Shown here in pieces: positions 15,947-25,894 of a DNA stretch of 57,253 nt (position 1 is its first letter; each line of letters begins with the position of its first letter). Position numbers and translations under genes: made by a program. The notes below the pieces were generated by a model. It was not told the DNA's origin. It did no database searches and worked only from the letters and a program-made list of their open reading frames with translations. The stretch lies in NCBI RefSeq assembly GCF_018619185.1, contig NZ_JAAXYC010000013.1, positions 1-57,253 on the forward strand, written 5' to 3'. The stretch is from Streptomyces sp. McG3. Its GTDB lineage: Bacteria > Actinomycetota > Actinomycetes > Streptomycetales > Streptomycetaceae.

Positions 15947-18900
15947 TCAGCGGGGCGAGGCGTACCGGGACCGGGGCAGAGCCACCGGCCCGGCCACGAC
16001 CGCGGGCCGGGGAACGGCCGCTCCGGCGTCGAGGAGCTCCTGGACGCAGCGCGCCACGCCGCGGGCGGTCGGTTCGTCGAAGAAGGCGTTGAGGTCGATC
16101 TCCACGCCGTGCTGGGCCCGCAGCCGCGTCGTCAGCCGGATGGCGAGCAGGGAGTGGCCGCCGATCTCGAAGAAGTTGTCGTCCACCCGCACGTCGGGGG
16201 TCCCGAGCACATCGGCGAGGAGTGCCACCACCTCGCCCTCCAGCGGCGTCAGTTCCGTGTCGGCGTCCGGGGCCGCGGCACGGCCGGTGGGCGGTTGCGG
16301 CAGCGCGGCACGGTCGATCTTGCGGTTCGGGTTCTTCGGCAGCTCGGGCAGCGGGATCAGGACCGGCGGAATCATGTACCGGGGCAGCCAGTCGGCCAGG
16401 TACCCGGTCAGCTCTTGCGGCGACGGCGTGCCCGCGTAGTACGCGACGAGCCGCTTGTGCCCGGCGCTCTCGTCCACCACGGTCAGCGACTCCCGTACGC
16501 CCGGGTGGGAGAGGGCCGCGGAATCGATGTCGCCCAGCTCGATCCGGTATCCGCGGATCTTGACCTGGAAGTCGATGCGGCCGAGGAAGTCGAGCATGCC
16601 GTCCGGCAGCCGGCGCACCTTGTCGCCGGTCGCGTACATCCTCGCTCCCGGCTCGTCGCTGAACGGGTCGGGCAGGAAAGCCCCCGCGGTCAGCTCCGGC
16701 CGGCCGAGGTAGCCGCGGCCGAGCCCGTCGCCGCCGATGAAGAGCTGGCCGGGGACGCCCACGGGCACCGGGCGCAGCCACGCGTCGAGCACATGGACCT
16801 GGGTGTTGGAGATGGGCCGGCCGATCGGCACCCGCCAGGTGCCGTCCGGCACCTCACGGACGGCGAAGGTGGCGGCGATGCTGGTCGACTCGGTCGGGCC
16901 GAAGTCGTTGATGAGGAGTGGCCCGCCCAGCTCGACGACCTCCCGGGCCCGTTTGGGGTCCATCGTGTCGCCGCCGACGACGAGCTCCCTGGCGCCCGCG
17001 AACACCGTCGGGTCGTAGGCGGCGACCTCGGTGAACAGCGGTGTGGCGAAGACGACGGTGTCGACGGCGGCCGACCGCAGGGCCTCGCCGAGGACCGGCG
17101 GGTTCAGCACGGTGGCCTGGTCGAAGCCGTGCAGTTCGGCGCCGTTCAGCAGGGCGCCCCAGATCTCCAGGGTGGCCGCGTCCCACGCGGCGTTGGAGAT
17201 CTGCGCCATCCTGTCGCCCGGCGCGATGTCGATGAAGTTGGTGTCGCGCACCAGGCGGATCACATTGCGGTGCGTGATGCAGATGCCCTTGGGGCGCCCC
17301 GACGATCCCGAGGTGTACATCACGTACAGCAGCGACCCGGGGCCGGCGCCGCCGTCCACAACGGTGTCGTGCGCGGGGTCGGCGGCGACGTCGGAGCCCA
17401 GGAACGAGTCGACGGGCACCACCGGCAGGCCGGCTCCCACCGGGGGCACCCGGTCGGCGGACGGGGTCAGCACCAGGGCCGGGCGCGCCTCGTCCAGGAT
17501 CTGCCGCAGCCGGCGCCGGGGGTGGGAGGGGTCGAGCGGCAGGTAGGCGCCGCCCGCCTTCACGACGGCGAGCATCGCGACGACGACGGCGGGGTCGCGG
17601 TCCACGTACAGGCCGACCAGCGTCTCGGGGCCGACGCCGAGCTTCCTCAAGTGTGCGGCCAGTGCGTTGGAGCACCGGTCGAGTTCCTGGTAGGTACGCC
17701 GGAACTCGCCGTAGACCAGGGCGGGCGCGTCCGGGGCCGCCCGCACCTGATCGGCGAACAGGGCGCGGAGCGTGCTGTCCTTCGGGTAGGCGGTCGCGGT
17801 CTCGTTCCAGACGGCGGCCTCGCGCTGCTCGGCATCGGAGGCGTGCGGCAGCAGCCGCAGCGGCTCGGCGGGCGCCGCCGCGACCTGGGCGGCGAGCTGG
17901 GCGAAGTGAGCGGCGAACCGGTCGATCGTCGTACGGTCGAACAGGTCGGTGCTGTAGCTGATCAGGCCTTCGAGGCCGTCGCCCGCCTCGGAGAGCGTCA
18001 TCCCGAGGTCGACCTGGGACGTCCTGCGGATCAGTTCGACCGACTCCACGTCCAGATCGCCGATCCGGGCGCGCAGGCCCCCCTTGCCGGTCTGGAGCGC
18101 GCCGAGCCCGTCCTGGCCGAGGAGGTGGGGGTTGGTGAGGCTGAACATGATCTGGTAGCCGGGTGAGCGGGAGGCGTCGCGGTGCAGCCGCATCCGCTGG
18201 ACGAGTGCCGGGAAGGGCATCTCCTGGTGCGCGAGCGCCCCCACCACCGTGCGCCTGGTTTCCCGCACGCGCTCGGTGAACGTCGCGTCCTCGGTCACCC
18301 GGGAGCGGATGAGCAGCGGGTTCACGAAGTAGCCGATGACGTCGTGCAGATCGGCGTCGTGCCGCCCGGAGCCCGGCACGCCGACGAGGAAGTCCTTCTC
18401 GCCGGTGTAGCGGTGCACGAGGAGCTGGAAGACCGAGAGGAGGGCGACGAACAGGGTGGTGTCCCCGGCCTCCGCGTGGCGTCGCAGCTCCCGCGTGACC
18501 TCGGCGTCGAGGGCGAAGAGCACCGTGTCGCCGCGGTGGCTCCGCACCGGCGGCCGCGGCCGGTCGGCGGGCAGCTCGACGACCGGCTCGCAGCCGTCGA
18601 GCTCGGCCTTCCAGTACTCCCACAGCCGCTCGCCGCGCGGCGACCGGAGGAGCCGTCGCTGACGGTCGGCGAGCGAGAGGTAGGCCGCCCCGGCCGGCTC
18701 GGGCAGCGCCGGGCCCCGCCCGAGCTCCTGGGCGTAGAGGCGGCCGAGTTCGTCGGTGAGCAGCGCCATCGACCACATGTCGGCGGCGACGTGGTGAAGG
18801 GTGAGGGACAGGATGTCGCCGTCGGCGCGGCGCAGCAGGAGCGCGCGCATCACCCGGCCCTCGTCCAGGGCGAACGGGGTTCCCTCGCAGGCCCGTTCCA

Positions 18901-21232
18901 GCCGGGCTGCGAGGCCGGCGGCGTCGAGGGTGTGCGCGTCCTCCACCGTGAAGTCGGCGTCGAGCCGGGGCAGCACGCTCTGGTACGGCTCGCCGTCCGC
19001 CCAGCGCAGGGCGGTGCGCAGCACCGAGTGACGGTCCACGAGCCGCTGGAACGTACGGCGCAGGGCGTCGTGGTCCACCTCGACCAGCAGCCGTACGGCC
19101 AGGGAGATGTGCAGTGCGGACGTGCCGGGGTGCTGCTGCTCCAGGAACACCATGGCCTGCTGGTTCGTGGTCAGCGGCAGGCGGTCGCCGGGGGCGGCGG
19201 AGGCCTGCCGCGGGGCCGGTGCGGCCGGGGTGTCGAGGGTCAGTTCGTCGACGGAGGCGCCCGCGAGCAGCTGTTCCAGCGACAGTTCCACGCCGGCCGC
19301 CCGGGCGACGAGCGCCTGGAGCTCGACGGCGGCCAGCGAGTCGAGGCCCTGCCCGACCAGCGGTGCGGAAGGGTCCACGGTGACGCCGAGGCGGCGGGTG
19401 GCCAGGCCGGCGACGACGGCGCGCACGGCGTCGTCCGGTGCCCCCTGCTCCGGGAGGACGGCCGGCTGCGGTGACGTCGGGGCGTGAGGCGAGCCGTCGC
19501 CCGTGTCGGACCGGTGCACGGCCTTCATCGTGCCGTCGGCGAACGCCGCCCGGGCAGCGGAACGCTGGATCTTGCCGCTGGTGGTACGCGGAATCCGACC
19601 GGGCCGGACGAGCACCACGGTCCCGGGCGCCACGGCGTGCTCCCGCACCAGCGCGGAGCGGACGGCGCCGATGACCGCGCCGGCCGTCTCCGGCTCATGG
19701 CCGTGCGTCGTCTCCAGGACGAGGCAGATCTCCTCGCGGCCGTCCTGCTCGACGGCGAAGGCGGCGGCGCCCCGGCGCAGTGCGTCATGCGCGGCGAGTG
19801 CGGTGGTCTCCAGGTCCTGCGGGTAGTGGTTGCGTCCCCGGACCACGATCAGGTCCTTGCTGCGGCCGGTGACGTACAGACGGCCGTCGCGTACGAAGCC
19901 GTAGTCGCCGGTCCGCAGGTAGGTGCGGGCGTCGCCGGGCAGCCGGGCGCCGAACGTACCGTCCGCGGCGGCGCGCCCCCAGTACCCGTCCGCCACGTTC
20001 TCACCGGCGACCCAGACCTCGCCGACGGCGCCCGGGGCGCAGGCCTCGCCGCGCTCGGCGTCGGCGACGGTCAGCTCCAGGTCCACGGCGACGGGCCCGC
20101 AGTCGACCACGGGCAGTCCGTCCGGCGCGGGCTCGGGGAGACGGCCGGGGCCCAGGGTGTCAGCCCGGAAGGTCCGGGCGACGTGCTCACCGGCGACGCG
20201 CCGGCCGGACACCATCAGGGTCGCCTCGGCGAGGCCGTAGCAGGGGAAGAAGGCGTCACGGCGGAAGCCGAAGGGCGCCATGCGGGCGGCGAACCGGTCG
20301 AGGGTGCTCGCCCGCACCGGCTCCGCGCCGTTGAACGCCACCTGCCACCGTGACAGGTCGAGTCCGGCGAGCCGCTCCTCGGGAACGCGGTCCACGCACA
20401 GGTCGTACGCGAAGTTCGGACCACCGCTGATCGTGGCGCCCAGCTCGGATATCAGTTCGAGCCACAGAAGGGGGCGGGTGATGAAGGCCGTCGGGCTGAG
20501 CAGCGTGGCCTTCGCTCCCGCGTAGACGGGCTGCAGGATGCCGCCGATCAGGCCCATGTCGTGGTACGGCGGCAGCCAGCTCACCACCCCGGTGTCCGGA
20601 CCCGCCGCGAACCGCTCCTTGATCTGCGCCGAGTTGGCCACCAGGTTGCGGTGGGTCACCCGGACCCCGCGCGGGGTTCCGGTGGATCCGGAGGTGTACT
20701 GGAGGAACGCCAGGCTGTCCCCGTCGATGTGCGGACGCCGCCAGTCCTCCGCGCCGGGCAGTTCGCCGTCCACGGACAGCAACTGGATTCCGGGGGCGTG
20801 GAGTTCCTCGGCGAGCTCGGCGGCGCGCGCCAGGTCACCGCCGGGTACGAGCGCGGCGGCGGGCCGCGAGTCGGCGAGGACGGCCAGGTGCCGGGCGGAG
20901 TACTTGCCGCCGCTCGGCGGGTACAGCGGGACGGCCACAGCGCCCGCGTACAGGCAGCCGAGGAACGCCACCACGTAGTCGAGGCCCGGCGGAAGCAGCA
21001 CGAGGACCCGCTCGCCGGTGAGCCCCCGTGCGGCGAGCATGGCGCCGACGGCCCTGGACTGGGCGTCGAGTTCCGGGAAGGTCAGCGAGGGCCGCTCGTC
21101 CCGGTCGGGGCTCACGAAGGTGTAGGCGGTGCCACCGCTGAGCGCGGCGCGTTCGGTCACGACGTCCACGAAGGTCGGGGCGTCTTTGACCGAGAGGTCC
21201 GTGGGCGGGGCCGTCTTGTCCAGCAGGTCCAT
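15947..21232 (-). CDS. NRPS-1: lipopeptide starter, fatty acyl-AMP ligase-ACP-C-A-T
   Basis: A 1761-residue fusion that should start the lipopeptide. Residues about 1-565 form a fatty acyl-AMP ligase: SWLPPYHDMGLIGG, GGPNFAYDLC and NGAEPVR are family hallmarks. An ACP follows (Ser of GLDSLAAVE near 629), then C (665-1095), A (1145-1640) and T (GGHSLLA near 1689). The C-domain motif is HHVAADMWS, with Met for the usual Gly, a variation I recall in fatty-acyl-accepting C domains. The A-domain pocket reads DALFVGDSIK, with Asp at 322; I cannot assign it. Start is ATG 21232, with GAGGAA 10 bases upstream; a GTG six codons earlier is less likely. No C-terminal thioesterase, so the chain passes to another subunit. 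The acyl chain length cannot be read from sequence. Confidence 0.95.
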   Translation of the reverse strand: MDLLDKTAPPTDLSVKDAPTFVDVVTERAALSGGTAYTFVSPDRDERPSLTFPELDAQSRAVGAMLAARGLTGERVLVLLPPGLDYVVAFLGCLYAGAVAVPLYPPSGGKYSARHLAVLADSRPAAALVPGGDLARAAELAEELHAPGIQLLSVDGELPGAEDWRRPHIDGDSLAFLQYTSGSTGTPRGVRVTHRNLVANSAQIKERFAAGPDTGVVSWLPPYHDMGLIGGILQPVYAGAKATLLSPTAFITRPLLWLELISELGATISGGPNFAYDLCVDRVPEERLAGLDLSRWQVAFNGAEPVRASTLDRFAARMAPFGFRRDAFFPCYGLAEATLMVSGRRVAGEHVARTFRADTLGPGRLPEPAPDGLPVVDCGPVAVDLELTVADAERGEACAPGAVGEVWVAGENVADGYWGRAAADGTFGARLPGDARTYLRTGDYGFVRDGRLYVTGRSKDLIVVRGRNHYPQDLETTALAAHDALRRGAAAFAVEQDGREEICLVLETTHGHEPETAGAVIGAVRSALVREHAVAPGTVVLVRPGRIPRTTSGKIQRSAARAAFADGTMKAVHRSDTGDGSPHAPTSPQPAVLPEQGAPDDAVRAVVAGLATRRLGVTVDPSAPLVGQGLDSLAAVELQALVARAAGVELSLEQLLAGASVDELTLDTPAAPAPRQASAAPGDRLPLTTNQQAMVFLEQQHPGTSALHISLAVRLLVEVDHDALRRTFQRLVDRHSVLRTALRWADGEPYQSVLPRLDADFTVEDAHTLDAAGLAARLERACEGTPFALDEGRVMRALLLRRADGDILSLTLHHVAADMWSMALLTDELGRLYAQELGRGPALPEPAGAAYLSLADRQRRLLRSPRGERLWEYWKAELDGCEPVVELPADRPRPPVRSHRGDTVLFALDAEVTRELRRHAEAGDTTLFVALLSVFQLLVHRYTGEKDFLVGVPGSGRHDADLHDVIGYFVNPLLIRSRVTEDATFTERVRETRRTVVGALAHQEMPFPALVQRMRLHRDASRSPGYQIMFSLTNPHLLGQDGLGALQTGKGGLRARIGDLDVESVELIRRTSQVDLGMTLSEAGDGLEGLISYSTDLFDRTTIDRFAAHFAQLAAQVAAAPAEPLRLLPHASDAEQREAAVWNETATAYPKDSTLRALFADQVRAAPDAPALVYGEFRRTYQELDRCSNALAAHLRKLGVGPETLVGLYVDRDPAVVVAMLAVVKAGGAYLPLDPSHPRRRLRQILDEARPALVLTPSADRVPPVGAGLPVVPVDSFLGSDVAADPAHDTVVDGGAGPGSLLYVMYTSGSSGRPKGICITHRNVIRLVRDTNFIDIAPGDRMAQISNAAWDAATLEIWGALLNGAELHGFDQATVLNPPVLGEALRSAAVDTVVFATPLFTEVAAYDPTVFAGARELVVGGDTMDPKRAREVVELGGPLLINDFGPTESTSIAATFAVREVPDGTWRVPIGRPISNTQVHVLDAWLRPVPVGVPGQLFIGGDGLGRGYLGRPELTAGAFLPDPFSDEPGARMYATGDKVRRLPDGMLDFLGRIDFQVKIRGYRIELGDIDSAALSHPGVRESLTVVDESAGHKRLVAYYAGTPSPQELTGYLADWLPRYMIPPVLIPLPELPKNPNRKIDRAALPQPPTGRAAAPDADTELTPLEGEVVALLADVLGTPDVRVDDNFFEIGGHSLLAIRLTTRLRAQHGVEIDLNAFFDEPTARGVARCVQELLDAGAAVPRPAVVAGPVALPRSRYASPR

Positions 21233-21328
21233 GGCAGGAAGGTTCCTCACGCAGTCGTACGGAGTCGGGGGCCCGGCGCGCGCCGCTCACGGCGGTGCGC
21301 GCCGGGTCTGGCCGGGCGGGCCCTCTCG

Positions 21329-21380
21329 GGCGGTCCGCTCGGGCCGTGCGCTCAGGCGGTGCGCTCAGGCGGTGCGCCAG
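21329..21380. repeat. Four tandem 13-bp units at the ABC-exporter 3' end
   Basis: Units of the form GGCGGTGCGCTCA, at 21329, 21342, 21355 and 21368, the last one partial. They run from the 132-bp gap before NRPS-1 into the last codons of the ABC gene; its stop lies inside unit three. Confidence 0.75.
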
Positions 21381-23470
21381 CGGAGCCAGCGGCTGGCGCC
21401 GGCCAGGCCGACGGCGGTCATCGCGGTCAGCACGCCGATGTTGAGCAGGAAGGCCGAACCGAAGTCCCCGACGAGCGCGAGGCGCAGGGACTCCGCCGCA
21501 TAGGTGGGCGGCAGCAGGTAGCCGAACACCTGGAGCGGCACCGGCAGCGACTCGATGGGGATGAGCACCGGCGCCACCAGGAGCAGCACGAAGATCATCA
21601 GATTGACGATGACGAGCAGCAGGTCCATGCTCCGCACGAGCGTCCCGATGGCCAGCCCGATGGCGGAGAGCGCCATACAGGCCAGCGGAAGGACCAGGAG
21701 GAGCGCGGGCGAGATGACGAAGTCGGTGTCGTACATCAGCTTCGCCGTGATCATCGGAGTGATCAGGCCCGGCAGGATCAGCAGGAGCCGGGAGAACACC
21801 ATGGCGGCCAGGAACGAGATCCTGCTGATGGGCAGCGACGCGTAGTAGACCATCATGCCGTCCTGGCGCAGTGCGCCGATGCGCTGTGCCAGCGTGCCGA
21901 TGCCTTCGTTGGCCACCGAGAAGATGGCCGCGCCGCTGACGATGAACAGCAGGCTCTCCTCGTCGGACAGGCCGTCACCGATCCGGGTCAGCCCGAAGAC
22001 CATGGCGGCCGGCATCAGGAGGCCGAACATCAGCACCCATGACCAGGTGGTCCGGACCTCCAGCATCTGTTCCAGCCAGAGGAACTTGAGGTCGACGCCC
22101 ATCCGCCGGGCCCGCGCGCCCAGGCCGGCCGGCGGCACGCCGTTGCCGGCCCCGGGGGCCTTCCCGGGTACGGGGGGTCGCACCGGAGCGGTGCGGGTCG
22201 CGGCGGTCGCCCCGGCTTCTCCGGGTGTGCCGGTTGAGCCGGGCGTCCCGGGCGTCCCGGGCGTCCCGGGCGTCCCGGTGATGGTCGGGGCCGTTGCCGT
22301 GCGGGGTCCGCTCGCCGTCAGGACGGCCGTCGCGGTGGAGCCGGCCAGTGCCTGCGGCGCCTCGGCCGAGGCAGGGGTCGCGGTGGCCGTGGCGGTCGTG
22401 GCGGCGGGCGAGGCGGTCGAGGCGGCGGGCTCCTCGGTGACCGGGACAGCCGCGGTCTCCGCGGTCGCCGCGGTTTGTGCGGTCGCCGCGGGAACTGGGT
22501 CCGAGCGTCCGTCGAGGGTGAGGTAGACGTCCTCCAGCGTCGGCCGGGTGAGCCGGAAGTCGGCCACCCGGTCCATGCCGAGCTCACCGTGGACCACCCG
22601 CATCAGCTCCGGCATCCGCGCCGAGTCCGTCTGGACCAGGTAGCTGCCGTCCCGCTTGCCCTCGGTGAGGGTGCCGACCGCGTCGAACAGCTCCCGCTCG
22701 CGGAGCGCGAGGCCGTCCTCGTCCTTGACGAACAGCTCCAGCCTGATGCGGTCCCCCAGCACCTCCTTGAGGTGGCCCGGGGTGCCCATCGCGGTGATCC
22801 GGCCGCCGTTCATGACGGCGACCTGGTCGACGGCCGACTCGGCCTCCAGCACGTTGTGCGTGACGAGCAGCACCGTCGTACCGTCCTCGGCGCTGCGCCG
22901 CGACACCATGTTCCACACCAACCGACGGTTGTGCGGGTCGAGTTCGTTGGTCGGCTCGTCGAGGATGAGCAGCTTGGGGCGGCCCATGAGGGCCATGCCG
23001 AAGTTGACGAGCCGCGTCATGCCGCCGCTGAGCTGGTCCACGTAGCGGTCCTGGACGTCCCCCAGCCCCAGCTCCTCGATCAGCTCGGTCGTCTGGCGGC
23101 GTGCGTCGGTCTCGGACTGGCCACGCAGCCGGCCGGTGTAGTGCAGCGCCCGCCGCACCTCCACCAGGCGCATCGACAGACCGGTCTGCGGCAGGAAGCC
23201 GGTCATGGCCTTGACCGCGTCCGGATGGGCGACGGCGTCGACGCCCTCGACCACGATCTCGCCGGAGGTGGGCCGCACCAGGCCGAGGAGCTGGGAGACC
23301 AGGGTGGTCTTGCCCGCACCGTTCGCGCCGAGCAGTCCGAAGACCTGGCCGCGGGGGATGCTGAAGGTCAGGTCGTCGTTGGCCTTGACGTCCGCGCCCG
23401 AACCTCCGGTCCGGAAGACCCGGGTGAGGTTGCGGACCTCGATCGCGCTGTCCCGTGATGTGTGGGTCAT
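21365..23470 (-). CDS. ABC exporter, ATPase fused to ABC-2 permease
   Basis: A 701-residue protein joining a nucleotide-binding domain to an ABC-2 membrane domain. ATPase (about 1-310): Walker A GANGAGKTT, signature LSGGM, Walker B LLILDEP, and H-loop VTHN. A disordered Ala/Thr/Pro/Gly linker (about 325-455) includes a Gly-Thr-Pro repeat. The permease (about 460-701) has six hydrophobic segments. The ATPase resembles daunorubicin-type (DrrA) drug exporters. Carrying both halves in one chain suggests a self-contained homodimer exporting the lipopeptide and giving self-resistance; that role is inferred from position. Start is ATG 23470, six bases after the M28 stop; TGAGGA, overlapping that stop, serves as ribosome-binding site. 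Confidence 0.93.
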   Translation of the reverse strand: MTHTSRDSAIEVRNLTRVFRTGGSGADVKANDDLTFSIPRGQVFGLLGANGAGKTTLVSQLLGLVRPTSGEIVVEGVDAVAHPDAVKAMTGFLPQTGLSMRLVEVRRALHYTGRLRGQSETDARRQTTELIEELGLGDVQDRYVDQLSGGMTRLVNFGMALMGRPKLLILDEPTNELDPHNRRLVWNMVSRRSAEDGTTVLLVTHNVLEAESAVDQVAVMNGGRITAMGTPGHLKEVLGDRIRLELFVKDEDGLALRERELFDAVGTLTEGKRDGSYLVQTDSARMPELMRVVHGELGMDRVADFRLTRPTLEDVYLTLDGRSDPVPAATAQTAATAETAAVPVTEEPAASTASPAATTATATATPASAEAPQALAGSTATAVLTASGPRTATAPTITGTPGTPGTPGTPGSTGTPGEAGATAATRTAPVRPPVPGKAPGAGNGVPPAGLGARARRMGVDLKFLWLEQMLEVRTTWSWVLMFGLLMPAAMVFGLTRIGDGLSDEESLLFIVSGAAIFSVANEGIGTLAQRIGALRQDGMMVYYASLPISRISFLAAMVFSRLLLILPGLITPMITAKLMYDTDFVISPALLLVLPLACMALSAIGLAIGTLVRSMDLLLVIVNLMIFVLLLVAPVLIPIESLPVPLQVFGYLLPPTYAAESLRLALVGDFGSAFLLNIGVLTAMTAVGLAGASRWLRWRTA
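22221..22274. repeat. 9-bp tandem repeats encoding the ABC linker
   Basis: Four perfect copies of CCGGGCGTC (22239-22274), preceded by two degenerate copies. Read on the minus strand they encode Gly-Thr-Pro repeats in the linker between ATPase and permease. Copy number may vary between strains without breaking the frame. Confidence 0.85.
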
Positions 23471-23476
23471 GTGTCC

Positions 23477-25894
23477 TCAGATCTTTTCCGTCGTACGGGC
23501 TATGACGGAGTCCTCCGGCAGAAAGCCGAACGCCACCGGGACGGTGTCCCGCGGTCGCGGCCCCACCAGCTCCGACACGTGTGGGGTCAGGCCGAGGGTG
23601 AAGTCCGCGGCGTCCACCGCGAGCCGGGTGCCGGCCGGGACCTCGCAGCTGATGTCGAAGCCGCGCGCTCCGTAGTGGTGGAAGACGACGTCCTTCGCTC
23701 CCCCCGTCTGTTCCTTGAGGGCCGCCCGGTCCAGGCGGGTGCCCGCGACCGTGCAGGCGGCCAGTGGTTCGCGCTCCAGGCGCACCTGGATCCGCCAGGC
23801 CGGCCGCTGCGACTCGGTCCGGAAGCGGACCGTGCGGGTGCCGTCGCCGGTGCTGTCGTCGACGACCGTGACCGTCGGCCGGGGGATGTCGAGACGGGGC
23901 GCCTTCGCCACCATCGCCGGCTCGTCGCCGCGCGGCGGGAAGTAGTCGCTCACGGGGGCCCGCCGCGGATCGTCGCCGAGCACCCGGCGCGTCCAGGCGT
24001 CGGGAGCCGGGTCTCCGCTGAACCACAGGGACTCGCCGGTCACGTCGTCACGCACGTACAGCAGCGAGTTGGGCCGCGGCCGCTCCGCGCTGAACCCTTC
24101 CCTGACGACGCCCGTGCCGAGCAGGGCCAGTGCGACACCGGCCGCGACCGCGGCGCTCCGGCCGTTCGCGGGGAGCCGGACCAGGAGGGGCAGGGCCGAC
24201 ACCGCGCCGGCCGTCACGAAGACCATGGCCACCGAGCCGAGCGGGATGCCGAGCGCCGTCAGCAGGCTGCCGGTGAGCGGTACGAACAGGACGGCGGCCA
24301 CGGCGGGCCCGGCCGACCACAGCAGGGCGCCGGTCCACGACTCCCGTGCCCCGGGGAGCCCCTCGCCCTCCGCGCGTTCCCGGGTCCGGCAGGTCCACCA
24401 CAGTGCGGGCAGCGTGGCGAGCAGCGGCCACTGCACGAGGTAACCGGCGCCGGGCAGTACGAGGGTGAGCACCGCGAGCAACAGGACGGCGAAGAGCAGC
24501 ACACCGCCCGCCACCTCGGCCGGTCGGAACCGGCGCAGCAGCCGGGCAGCCGCGAGGAGCACCCCGCCCACGACAGCGCCGAACGCCGCCACGAACCAGC
24601 CCCGTCCGTACGGTTCGGTCAGGGGCAGTGCGGCCAGGTCGGGTGCGAGCAGCAGGGCGAGGGTCCACAGCCCGTGGACCACGCCGCCGGCCGCCACCGG
24701 CGCGCCGAGCGCCACCCCGGCCGCCGCCGCGAGCTGCCGGGGCCGCAGGGCCGAGCGGCGTACCGCCCCCACCAGCAGACCGCCGAGCAGCGCCAGCGTC
24801 ACCCCGGCCAGGGGGAGTGCCCACGTCGCCGGGTAGTGCACGAGGACCCGGGCGAACAGGTCGAAGTAGATCCCGTTCGCGCCCCGGAAGTCGTCCGCGT
24901 CGGCGCCGTCCAGGGCTCGCACCATGCCGAGCATGGCGTCACCGTGGTGCTGCACGCTGTCGCGGTCGAGCTGTTCGACCGTGTCGGAGCGCGAGTGGTA
25001 GTCGTGGAACCCCTCGATGAAGGCGGAGTTCAGGCCCGCCACGCCCTCGTCGCGGAAGACCGTGAAGTCGCTGTCGTTGGGCAGATGCCTGTAGACCTCG
25101 TACGCCAGGGAGTTGGCCACCGGGCGCGGGTTGGCCTCGGCGAACGCGTCGATCAGCGGAAGGTTTCCCTCACCGGTCTCGAACATCATCAGCGGACCGC
25201 CGCTGCCGCGCGCCTCCCAGTTGAGCACCGCGCCGAACTCGTCGAGGCCGTGATCCCGTACGAAGAACTCGGCTCCCAGGGCGCCGAGTTCCTCGCCGTC
25301 GCTGAACAGGAGGACGACGTCGTTGCGTACGCCGCCGGAGGCCTTCAGGGCGCGCAACGTCTCCAGGAGGGCCGCGACAGCGGCTCCGTTGTCCGCCGCG
25401 CCCGGCCCGTTCGGCACGGAGTCGTAGTGCGCCACCAGCAGCAGCGCGTTCCCGTCACCCTTGGTGTCCGGCCCGCCCGTGCCGGGCAGCCTCGCGATGA
25501 CGTTGTGCACGGTCGCCGAGGGAACGGGGCTGCCCATGTCGGGCTGCGCCACCTCACCCGACCGGACTTCGACCTCTGCCCCGAGCGCCCGCGCCGTCCG
25601 CACGAGGTAGTCGCGGACCCTGGTGTGCTCGGCGCTGCCGAGCGGGTGCGGCTTGCGGGCGATCTCGGTCAGGTGTCCGGCGGCGCGTGCGGCCGAGAAC
25701 TCGGCTCGCGGCGCGTCCGTGCCCTTCGCGGGCGGCGGACGCAGCGCCAGTGTGGCCAGTGTGCCGAGCAGTGCGACGAGTGCCAGCACGACGAGCAGTA
25801 CCGGGGTACGCCGGCCGGCGGCGGGTGCCGTACCGGGCACGGCCACGGGACCGGCCGGGTCCACCTTCACCGGGGCAGAGGTCGTGGTGGTCAC
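23477..25894 (-). CDS. Membrane-anchored M28 family metallopeptidase
   Basis: An 805-residue protein. A single N-terminal membrane segment (about 20-42) leads to an M28 zinc peptidase domain (about 65-330) whose ligand motifs all look intact: VAHYDS, AADNG, SDGEELG, and a late FHDYHSRSD. Some seven hydrophobic helices (about 340-600) and a soluble tail follow. This layout resembles vacuolar membrane protease-like M28 proteins. The start is GTG 25894, overlapping the preceding gene's stop as GTGA. Most NRPS clusters lack such an enzyme; placed between a hydrolase and an exporter it may trim the secreted peptide (a prodrug step) or destroy imported product. Neither is shown by sequence. The peptidase domain should lie outside the membrane if the first segment is an N-in anchor. 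Confidence 0.88.
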   Translation of the reverse strand: MTTTTSAPVKVDPAGPVAVPGTAPAAGRRTPVLLVVLALVALLGTLATLALRPPPAKGTDAPRAEFSAARAAGHLTEIARKPHPLGSAEHTRVRDYLVRTARALGAEVEVRSGEVAQPDMGSPVPSATVHNVIARLPGTGGPDTKGDGNALLLVAHYDSVPNGPGAADNGAAVAALLETLRALKASGGVRNDVVLLFSDGEELGALGAEFFVRDHGLDEFGAVLNWEARGSGGPLMMFETGEGNLPLIDAFAEANPRPVANSLAYEVYRHLPNDSDFTVFRDEGVAGLNSAFIEGFHDYHSRSDTVEQLDRDSVQHHGDAMLGMVRALDGADADDFRGANGIYFDLFARVLVHYPATWALPLAGVTLALLGGLLVGAVRRSALRPRQLAAAAGVALGAPVAAGGVVHGLWTLALLLAPDLAALPLTEPYGRGWFVAAFGAVVGGVLLAAARLLRRFRPAEVAGGVLLFAVLLLAVLTLVLPGAGYLVQWPLLATLPALWWTCRTRERAEGEGLPGARESWTGALLWSAGPAVAAVLFVPLTGSLLTALGIPLGSVAMVFVTAGAVSALPLLVRLPANGRSAAVAAGVALALLGTGVVREGFSAERPRPNSLLYVRDDVTGESLWFSGDPAPDAWTRRVLGDDPRRAPVSDYFPPRGDEPAMVAKAPRLDIPRPTVTVVDDSTGDGTRTVRFRTESQRPAWRIQVRLEREPLAACTVAGTRLDRAALKEQTGGAKDVVFHHYGARGFDISCEVPAGTRLAVDAADFTLGLTPHVSELVGPRPRDTVPVAFGFLPEDSVIARTTEKI

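Noticed and set aside
22221..22274. CRISPR-like array
   Set aside because: 9-bp in-frame tandem repeats with no spacers, inside a coding linker.
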